Of a stretch of DNA of 5,038 nt, positions 1 through 5,038 are shown one piece after another (within the stretch, counting starts at the first letter, position 1; each line of letters opens with the position of its first letter). The translations under genes and the position numbers were made by a program. Source of the stretch: Planctomycetota bacterium (GTDB lineage Bacteria > Planctomycetota > Planctomycetia > Pirellulales > Lacipirellulaceae); contig JAJRUA010000194.1 in assembly GCA_024278035.1 (NCBI GenBank), positions 1 to 5,038 of the forward strand. The letters are read 5' to 3'. The notes under the pieces are model-generated. The model was given only the letters and a program-made list of their open reading frames with translations, made no database searches and was not told where the DNA came from.

Positions 1-1131
1 ATCGTTGGCCCTGGCCAGTTGCATCAAGTCCCCCAGTTGATCGCCGAGATTGACGAAGGGGCCGGGCGGCAGCTTGAGGTAAGCCTTGGGCGCAAGGAGG
101 GAACTCGCGCGACGGTTGAGCGGAGCCACGAGAGTTTCGATCCGCTGCGAGACGCGACCATGCGACCGACGCCCTATCAGGCGTATGTGCGGATTCAGAT
201 TGGTTGTGATAAATTTTGCACTTATTGCATCGTGCCGAGTGTTCGGGGGCCCGAGCAGAGTCGTCCTCCGGTGGAGATTGTAGCCGAAGCGAAGCAGTTG
301 GCCGACGAAGGTTGCAAAGAGATTGTCCTGCTGGGGCAGACGGTCAACAGCTATTGTTATCGCGAAGGGGACCGTAAAACGCGGCTCAGCGACTTGTTGC
401 ATCAACTGCATGAGATCGAAGGGATCAAGCGGATCAAGTTTGTGACAAACTATCCGAAGGATATGACGGTTGACCTTTTGGAGACGGTTCGCGATTTACC
501 GAAGTGCTCGGAGTATCTGCATGTGCCGGTACAGAGTGGCTCGAACCGGGTGCTTGAGCAGATGAAACGTGGGTACACGGTCGAAGATTATCGCGAGATG
601 ATGGAGCGGATTCGCAAGTGGCTGCCTGACGGGTCGGTGACAAGCGATTTTATCGTTGGTTTCTGCGGCGAAACCGAAGAGGAGTTTCAGCTTACTTGCG
701 ACTTGGTTCGCGAGCAACGGTTCAAAAACAGTTTTATTTTTAAGTACAGCGAACGTCCCGGCACGAAGGGGGCAGAGAACTACCCTGACGACGTGCCTGA
801 CGACGTCAAGCGGCGTCGGAATAACGAGCTGCTTGCGATTCAGAACGAAATTAGCGAAGAGGACAATCAGGCATTTTTGGGCCGCGGTGTCGAGGTGTTG
901 GTCGAGGGGTTGAGCAAAGCGGCGGTGAAGAAGAATGAGACCGATTCGGAGCAGGTTCAGCTTACTGGCCGGACGATGTGTGACCGGATTGTGGTATTCG
1001 ACGGGAACCGTCGGCAAATTGGCGAGATATTGCCGCTGACGGTCTACGATGCGAACGTGCATACGCTGTTTGGCTCGGTCGTGACCCAGCATGTGGGACC
1101 GGAGTTGTTCTCGCTGCCGGTAAGTTCTTAG
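1..1131 (+). CDS. miaB: tRNA-2-methylthio-N6-dimethylallyladenosine synthase MiaB, 5'-truncated by the window edge
   Basis: Radical-SAM methylthiotransferase that adds a methylthio group to C2 of i6A at position 37 of tRNAs reading UNN codons, using two 4Fe-4S clusters; cytoplasmic. The frame is open from base 1 and encodes 376 residues. E. coli MiaB has about 474, so roughly 100-120 N-terminal residues, including the UPF0004 domain and its three cluster cysteines, are missing. The TTG at 19 is internal, since the preceding IVGPGQ already matches the family. The radical-SAM CxxxCxxC motif is GCDKFCTYC, with cysteines at 205, 217 and 226, followed by VPSVRGPEQSRP. Further family blocks are LLGQTVNSY, YLHVPVQSGSNRVLEQMKRG, SDFIVGFCGETEEEF and YSERPGT. 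A C-terminal TRAM (RNA-binding) domain spans about 880-1105. The GCD-FCTYC and VRG-E context fits MiaB better than RimO or MtaB. One oddity is Cys (664-666) where many homologues have Pro in GFPGETE. Confidence 0.95.
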   Translation: MVGPGQLHQVPQLIAEIDEGAGRQLEVSLGRKEGTRATVERSHESFDPLRDATMRPTPYQAYVRIQIGCDKFCTYCIVPSVRGPEQSRPPVEIVAEAKQLADEGCKEIVLLGQTVNSYCYREGDRKTRLSDLLHQLHEIEGIKRIKFVTNYPKDMTVDLLETVRDLPKCSEYLHVPVQSGSNRVLEQMKRGYTVEDYREMMERIRKWLPDGSVTSDFIVGFCGETEEEFQLTCDLVREQRFKNSFIFKYSERPGTKGAENYPDDVPDDVKRRRNNELLAIQNEISEEDNQAFLGRGVEVLVEGLSKAAVKKNETDSEQVQLTGRTMCDRIVVFDGNRRQIGEILPLTVYDANVHTLFGSVVTQHVGPELFSLPVSS

Positions 1132-1351
1132 AGCAGCAGCGCAGGTTTGAACCACAACGACACGACGAAAACAGGCCCGCAACGCAAGTATTTCAGCCAC
1201 CTTTGAAATGCACTCTCTCTGGGTCTCCGAAAGGACTTGCCTCGTCCGCCAGCCGATTATTGCTGCTCGTCATGTCGTTGCGGTTAAATAGAGGGTTGCT
1301 CTGTAGAACGAGCGTGTCTGGGAGAAGCAAGCGATAGTTTGTGGCTTTCGA

Positions 1352-1381
1352 ATGACAACTGGGCGGGCAATTCGTTAGAAT
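1352..1381 (+). promoter_or_regulatory. Predicted sigma70-type promoter for glnE, placed for a leaderless transcript
   Basis: The -35-like hexamer ATGACA (1352-1357) matches 5 of 6 bases of TTGACA. The -10-like hexamer TAGAAT (1376-1381) matches 5 of 6 bases of TATAAT. They are 18 bp apart. The -10 box ends 6 bases before the glnE ATG at 1388, so a start point 7 bases downstream would be the A of the start codon itself. The GAGG at 1384-1387 touches the ATG and is too close to act as a normal ribosome binding site. The rest of the spacer (1132-1351) holds only weak potential hairpins, for example 1188-1211 and 1288-1304, and no reading frame I would call. The promoter is inferred from the hexamers and spacing alone. 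Confidence 0.5.
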
Positions 1382-1387
1382 CTGAGG

Positions 1388-4300
1388 ATGCAGATAGAAA
1401 GTCTCCACGAGTTGCTCGATTCGGAAGCGGAAGCCGAGGCTTGGCTTGCGCCGCTGGGGATAGCCAATGTGCGTGCTGCGCACCGGAATCTGCTCCGTCT
1501 GGCGACTGATGGGTTGCCGCTGGATTTGCTGGCCACGATTTGCGACCAGTTTGCGGAAGCGGCTCCAGGCTTGGCAGATCCGGATATGGCGCTCAATAGC
1601 CTAGAGCGTTTTTTGCTTGCCGCTCGGAGTCCGCTGGCGATGGCCGCTTTTTTTGAGCGGGACCCGCAGGCGCTTTCCAACTTGCTGGTGCTTCTTAATA
1701 GCAGTCAGCACTTAAGCGACCAGCTGTGCAGCGACCCGGAGAGCTACGACCTGTTGCGCATGACCGACGGTAGGCCTGTGGCGCGGGAAGTATTGGTCGA
1801 CGAGTTGCTGAGCACGGTACGTTCGCTGTCGAACGAGGAAGATGTGTTAGGTACACTTCGGCAATTCAAGCGGCGCGAGACTTTGCGAATTGCCTATGGC
1901 GATCTGGTCCAAGGGCTTCCCGTTTCGCAGGTAACGCGACAGATTTCGTATGTTGCTGATGCCGTGGTCGAGGCGGCCCTTGATTTTGCGATGCGCACGG
2001 TTCAGAGCAAGCGTCAACGGGCGGGCGGATATGAGGCGAAGTTGCCTCGGTTTGTTGTTCTGGCACTAGGGAAGCTTGGCGGACTGGAACTCAACTATTC
2101 TAGCGATATTGATCTCGTGTTTCTTTATCAACCCCCGGAGGTGCAAGGCTCAGATTCGGTGACCGAGGCTCAGGATTTTGCGTCGCGAGTTTCTCAGCGA
2201 CTGATTCGGTTGCTCTCGGAGACAACTGAGCTTGGGTTTGCTTATCGAGTAGATATGCGTCTGCGTCCCGAGGGACGCCAGGGGCCGGTCTGTAGCTCGA
2301 TAGATCATGCGGCGGCGTACTACGACAATCGGGGGCGGACGTGGGAACGTCAGGCGTACGTCAAGGCGAGGCCGGTTGCGGGTGATTTGGATTTAGGTCG
2401 CGACTATCTCGGACGGTTGGAGCCTTGGATCTATCGCCGCTACCTTAGCTTGGCAGATATTAGCGGAATCAAGGCGTTGAAACGCCGTATTGAAGATCGT
2501 GCTACTGACGAGGGGGTATCGCAAAATAACGTAAAGACGGGCCACGGGGGGATTCGCGATGTCGAGTTTGTGATTCAGTTTTTACAGCTGCTCAACGGTG
2601 GTGCCGTGCCGAGCGTGCGTACCGGAAACACGTTGGAGGCGATTGTTCGGCTGGAGAAGGCGGGTAGCTTGACCAGCGAAGAAAGCTCTTACTTGGAGGC
2701 GAATTACTCGTACTTGCGCAAATTGGAACACCGCCTGCAAATTATGTACGACTTGCAAACTCATACGATGCCGACCGACGCGAAGGAGTTGCTCAAGCTG
2801 GCGCGGCGAATGGGGTATGTTGGAACACGGCACATTTCGGCTCTGCATGCATTTCAATCGGACTATCAGCAGCGGACGGAGGTGAATCGTAGCATTCTCG
2901 ATCACCTGCTACACGAAGCCTTCGGCGACGATCCCGAGAACGAGCCGGAAGTCGATTTGGTGAACGATCCTGATCCTCTACCGGAGGCAATCGAACAGGT
3001 ATTGGGTCGTTATCCTTTTAAGGACCCTCATGCGGCCTATGTGAATTTGATGTCGTTGGCGGAGGAGCGAATCCCGTTTCTTTCGACTCGAAGGTGCCGC
3101 TTGTTTCTGGCCTCGATTTCTCCACGGCTGCTTGCTGAGGTGGCCAAGACTCCCGACCCCGACGGCACGCTGGTGACGTTGAGCCGGGTGAGCGATTCGT
3201 TGGGCGGCAAGGCAGCCTTGTGGGAGCTGCTGAGCGGTAACCATGCAACGCTGAATCTTTATGTGACACTTTGCGCGGCCTGTCCTTATCTGTCGAGTAT
3301 TTTGACCAGCAACCCCGGCATGGTTGACGACTTGCTCGATAGCTTGCTGATTGCCAAGCTTCCAGATTTAGAGACTTTGGAAACGTCGCTTCAAGAGTTG
3401 GCTCATGGCGCCGAAGACATGGAGCCGATTCTACATAGTTTCAAGCATGCGCAGCATTTGCGGGTGGGTATCCGAGACATCCTTGGCAAGGATGAAGTGG
3501 AAGCCACTCATGCGACGCTTTCGGATATAGCGGAGGTTTGTCTCGGTCAGATTATCGGAGACGAGATCGCCCGGCTGACCGAAAGGAAGGGCCAGCCGCT
3601 GATCGGCGAGGTGCCAGAGACATCTGCCTGGCATCCTGGAGCGGAACGGGTGGGCGATCGGTGCGAGTTTGTTGTGCTCGCGTTAGGCAAGCTGGGAGGT
3701 CACGAGCCTAATTATCATAGCGATCTCGACCTGGTGTTTCTTTACGAGGCCGAGGGGCACACGCAGGCAAACTCGCGGACTAGCAACGGCTCGACGACCA
3801 ATAACCATTTTTTCAGTGAGCTGGGGCAGCGAATCATTAAGCGGGCGAATCATTTTGGTCCCTATGGCCGACTCTACGAAGTCGATCCTCGGCTGCGGCC
3901 TACGGGGCGGAGCGGAATGCTGGCGGTTTCGGTGGAAGAGTTTGTGAAGTATTTCCAGACAGGGAGAGGCCAGTTGTGGGAACGTCAGGCGCTGTGTAAG
4001 GCTCGTGTTCTTACGGGTTCTCCGCTTGTTGCAGAAAGCGTCAGGCGGGCGATTACCGAGGCAACTTTTTGCAAGCCGTGGCAGGCGAGTGATGCGTCAG
4101 AGATTTATGCGATGCGGCTCAAGCTGCAAGAATCGGCTTCTCCGAACAACTTGAAGCGCAGCGCTGGCGGCACGATGGATACCGAATTTATTGTGCAGAT
4201 GTTGCAACTGAAATATGGTTTGCAGTCGCCCGAGGTTTGTGTCACGAACACGCTGGAGGGGTTGTCTGTGCTTGAGCAAGCGGGCGTCTTGGCGGAAGTC

Positions 4301-4537
4301 GACGCGGAGTTTTTACGCGGTGCGTATCGGTTTCAGCGCAGCATCGAGGCGCGCATTCGCTTAATGGATTCGACGGGCCGACACGAGTTTCCCGAGGATT
4401 CCAAAAGCCTGGTGAAACTGGCTTATTTGTTGGGCTATGCCGATGCCGATTTGCTTGCCGGAGAGGTGCAGCAGATGTTTAGCAAAGTGCGAAGCACTTT
4501 TTTGCGAATCGTTGAGAGTACCGAACGGGACGGGTGA
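1388..4537 (+). CDS. glnE: Bifunctional glutamine synthetase adenylyltransferase / adenylyl-removing enzyme GlnE
   Basis: Cytoplasmic enzyme that attaches AMP to the regulatory tyrosine of glutamine synthetase to lower its activity, and removes it by phosphorolysis. In characterised bacteria PII proteins and glutamine choose the direction. The 1049 residues form two homologous halves, as in the family. The N-terminal (adenylyl-removing) half has GKLGG at 228-232, the metal-binding pair D240/D242, VDMRLRPEGR with D289, WERQA at 319-323 and GGIRDVEF at 387-394. The C-terminal (adenylyltransferase) half has GKLGG at 767-771, D779/D781, VDPRLRPTGR with D833, WERQA at 864-868 and GGTMDTEF at 927-934. 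Each nucleotidyltransferase domain is followed by a helical GlnD-like segment. Both active sites look intact. The protein is about 100 residues longer than E. coli GlnE (about 946), partly through an acidic stretch at about 514-534 between the halves. The ATG at 1388 is chosen because the N-terminus looks family-like from there. No glnA or PII gene is nearby. Confidence 0.97.
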   Translation: MQIESLHELLDSEAEAEAWLAPLGIANVRAAHRNLLRLATDGLPLDLLATICDQFAEAAPGLADPDMALNSLERFLLAARSPLAMAAFFERDPQALSNLLVLLNSSQHLSDQLCSDPESYDLLRMTDGRPVAREVLVDELLSTVRSLSNEEDVLGTLRQFKRRETLRIAYGDLVQGLPVSQVTRQISYVADAVVEAALDFAMRTVQSKRQRAGGYEAKLPRFVVLALGKLGGLELNYSSDIDLVFLYQPPEVQGSDSVTEAQDFASRVSQRLIRLLSETTELGFAYRVDMRLRPEGRQGPVCSSIDHAAAYYDNRGRTWERQAYVKARPVAGDLDLGRDYLGRLEPWIYRRYLSLADISGIKALKRRIEDRATDEGVSQNNVKTGHGGIRDVEFVIQFLQLLNGGAVPSVRTGNTLEAIVRLEKAGSLTSEESSYLEANYSYLRKLEHRLQIMYDLQTHTMPTDAKELLKLARRMGYVGTRHISALHAFQSDYQQRTEVNRSILDHLLHEAFGDDPENEPEVDLVNDPDPLPEAIEQVLGRYPFKDPHAAYVNLMSLAEERIPFLSTRRCRLFLASISPRLLAEVAKTPDPDGTLVTLSRVSDSLGGKAALWELLSGNHATLNLYVTLCAACPYLSSILTSNPGMVDDLLDSLLIAKLPDLETLETSLQELAHGAEDMEPILHSFKHAQHLRVGIRDILGKDEVEATHATLSDIAEVCLGQIIGDEIARLTERKGQPLIGEVPETSAWHPGAERVGDRCEFVVLALGKLGGHEPNYHSDLDLVFLYEAEGHTQANSRTSNGSTTNNHFFSELGQRIIKRANHFGPYGRLYEVDPRLRPTGRSGMLAVSVEEFVKYFQTGRGQLWERQALCKARVLTGSPLVAESVRRAITEATFCKPWQASDASEIYAMRLKLQESASPNNLKRSAGGTMDTEFIVQMLQLKYGLQSPEVCVTNTLEGLSVLEQAGVLAEVDAEFLRGAYRFQRSIEARIRLMDSTGRHEFPEDSKSLVKLAYLLGYADADLLAGEVQQMFSKVRSTFLRIVESTERDG

Positions 4538-4559
4538 GGGGCTCCAAGCTAACTGAAAC

Positions 4560-4601
4560 GATGTGCCACCGCTTTGCCTTGGCACATCCTACGTGCTTTT
4601 T
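4560..4601 (+). terminator. Perfect 9-bp inverted repeat after glnE with a delayed T-run; possible terminator
   Basis: GATGTGCCA (4560-4568) is the exact reverse complement of TGGCACATC (4580-4588), with an 11-base loop. It starts 22 bases after the glnE stop. A run of five T lies at 4597-4601, but 8 bases separate it from the stem, whereas a classic intrinsic terminator has the T-run directly after the stem. The stem has only 5 G-C pairs of 9. It may be a weak or Rho-assisted 3' end for glnE, a stabilising hairpin, or a copy of a dispersed intergenic palindrome. The inverted repeat is seen directly; its role is inferred. Confidence 0.45.
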
Positions 4602-4657
4602 GATTGTGCGGAGTAAGTGTTCCACTTTCGACTGAGGCAAAACGCATGGGGTAGTAC

Positions 4658-4855
4658 ATGGGTACTCACGACACATTCTTCATCCTAGCAGTTATCTTGG
4701 CGATCTGCACAATGTTACTTTTCGTTGCCGCAAAGCGAGTGAAGATCGGATTAGTTTTCTGGATGGCAATTCCTATTGTCGCATTTTTGTGGTACTGGGC
4801 GATTGTATGCCTATTGATAGCCTACTACATGTGGCAAGTTGGTGACGTACGTTAG
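4658..4855 (+). CDS. Small hydrophobic protein with two predicted membrane segments, function unknown
   Basis: I do not recognise this 65-residue product. It has a short polar N-terminus (MGTHDT), a first hydrophobic segment at about residues 7-25, a basic turn KRVK at 26-29, and a long second hydrophobic segment at about 30-59. The second segment contains Pro39 and is rich in aromatics (W35, W45, W47, W59, Y46, Y56, Y57). By the positive-inside rule the KRVK turn would be cytoplasmic and both ends outside. The ATG at 4658 is preceded by GGGG (4648-4651) at a spacing of 6, a weak possible ribosome binding site. An ATG at 4646 meets a stop after one further codon. By hand count 88 of 198 bases are G or C (44%), which seems lower than the neighbouring genes. 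It lies 120 bases after glnE, beyond the hairpin, so it is probably not cotranscribed efficiently. The coherent two-helix pattern favours a real gene, but a chance frame cannot be excluded. Confidence 0.5.
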   Translation: MGTHDTFFILAVILAICTMLLFVAAKRVKIGLVFWMAIPIVAFLWYWAIVCLLIAYYMWQVGDVR

Positions 4856-4918
4856 CAAAGAAGAGTATTGCACATTCTTAGAGCGATGCGTTTAGGATTA
4901 GCTAACTGGTCGTCCCTG

Positions 4919-4946
4919 AAAAAGCCACCGTGCCAGCGGGGCGGCT
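4919..4946 (-). terminator. Intrinsic terminator of a minus-strand gene entering from the right
   Basis: Read on the minus strand, AGCCGCC (4946-4940), a 10-base loop and GGTGGCT (4929-4923) form a 7-bp stem with one G-U pair. The U-run 4923-4919 follows, its first U being shared with the last A-U pair of the stem. On the plus strand the G-U pair becomes an A-C mismatch, so the signal is oriented for minus-strand transcription. The stem begins within the TAG stop codon (4947-4945) of the partial minus-strand frame, as expected for a tight 3' end. A weak reverse activity for the small plus-strand gene is possible, because TTTT follows at 4950-4953. Confidence 0.5.
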
Positions 4947-5038
4947 AGGTTTTCGCCGGACGGGTGGCAAGTTTGGCGGCGTCACACGGCAGCCAATGCG
5001 TGATTCCATTGGACGCTGCGGCATGGCCGACGAGTGCG
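4945..5038 (-). CDS. C-terminal tail of an unidentified minus-strand protein, cut by the window edge
   Basis: A frame open from the right edge (first full codon 5037-5035) encodes 30 residues and stops with TAG at 4947-4945. The peptide begins ALVGHAAASNGITHWL and ends ATRPAKT. It is too short to assign to a family, and I do not recognise it. The main support is position: the predicted minus-strand terminator begins at its stop codon. A second minus-strand frame, open from 5036 to a stop at 4904-4902, would read through that hairpin and has a Pro/Arg-rich, unpersuasive composition. If real, the gene is convergent with the small membrane-protein frame, with 89 bases between the two stops. Confidence 0.35.
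   Translation of the reverse strand, partial: ALVGHAAASNGITHWLPCDAAKLATRPAKT

Noticed and set aside
19..21. TTG as the true start of miaB
   Set aside because: The frame is open upstream of it, the preceding residues fit the family, and the N-terminal cluster domain would be absent.
496..1200. A 234-codon open frame on the minus strand opposite miaB
   Set aside because: It lies almost wholly antisense to a strongly conserved gene, and its His/Arg/Leu-rich product has no recognisable domain. It is best explained as a shadow of the miaB codon pattern.
1188..1211. Hairpin after miaB (GTATTTCA paired with TGAAATGC, 8-base loop) as a miaB terminator
   Set aside because: The stem is AT-rich with one G-U pair and is followed by CTCTCTGGG, with no T-run. 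Folding strength is too low to call.
1265..1313. GCTCGT/ACGAGC arms enclosing a small AGAG/CTCT hairpin, as a possible structured leader or riboswitch
   Set aside because: The outer arms are only 6 bp around a 37-base interior, no known riboswitch core is visible, and the best promoter lies downstream of the structure.
1193..1483. A 96-codon minus-strand frame across the miaB-glnE spacer
   Set aside because: It overlaps the glnE start and its promoter, and its composition is not protein-like. No family is recognisable.
4886..4948. Short plus-strand frame starting MRLGLANW
   Set aside because: It is only 20 codons, has no ribosome binding site, and runs through the predicted minus-strand terminator.
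5023..5038. ATGGCCGACGAG at the right edge as a plus-strand gene start
   Set aside because: Only five codons are visible, with no clear ribosome binding site, and the frame conflicts with the better supported minus-strand tail.

Overview
The window most likely comes from a planctomycete, probably of the Pirellulales type. This rests on the character of the two long proteins (a MiaB and a roughly 1050-residue GlnE that read like my recollection of planctomycete homologues), the moderate and uneven GC content, and the lack of clear Shine-Dalgarno sites. No search was run, so the lineage is an inference.

Layout. Positions 1-1131 (+) hold the 3' part of miaB, the radical-SAM tRNA methylthiotransferase; its N-terminal domain lies upstream of the window. 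Positions 1132-1387 are a non-coding spacer with no convincing miaB terminator. At its right end is a good sigma70-type promoter whose predicted start point falls on the glnE start codon. Positions 1388-4537 (+) hold a complete glnE, the two-headed adenylyltransferase/deadenylylase that controls glutamine synthetase. Both catalytic halves keep their motifs. A perfect 9-bp inverted repeat with a delayed T-run follows glnE (4560-4601). Positions 4658-4855 (+) hold a 65-codon, AT-richer reading frame for a strongly hydrophobic, tryptophan-rich probable membrane protein that I do not recognise. From the right edge, a minus-strand frame runs in and stops at 4945. A compact hairpin with a U-run on the minus strand begins at that stop codon, which suggests that a gene from the right ends here tail-to-tail with the small frame.

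Function. miaB (tRNA modification) and glnE (nitrogen regulation) have no direct functional link. The 256-bp spacer and the promoter just before glnE suggest separate transcription. No glnA, glnB/glnK or amtB is visible, so glnE stands apart from its usual partners here. Nothing points to a mobile element, CRISPR array, RNA gene or defence system. The window is mainly conserved housekeeping sequence. The less ordinary points are the possible leaderless glnE transcript, the small membrane-protein frame and the two hairpins in the 3' intergenic region.
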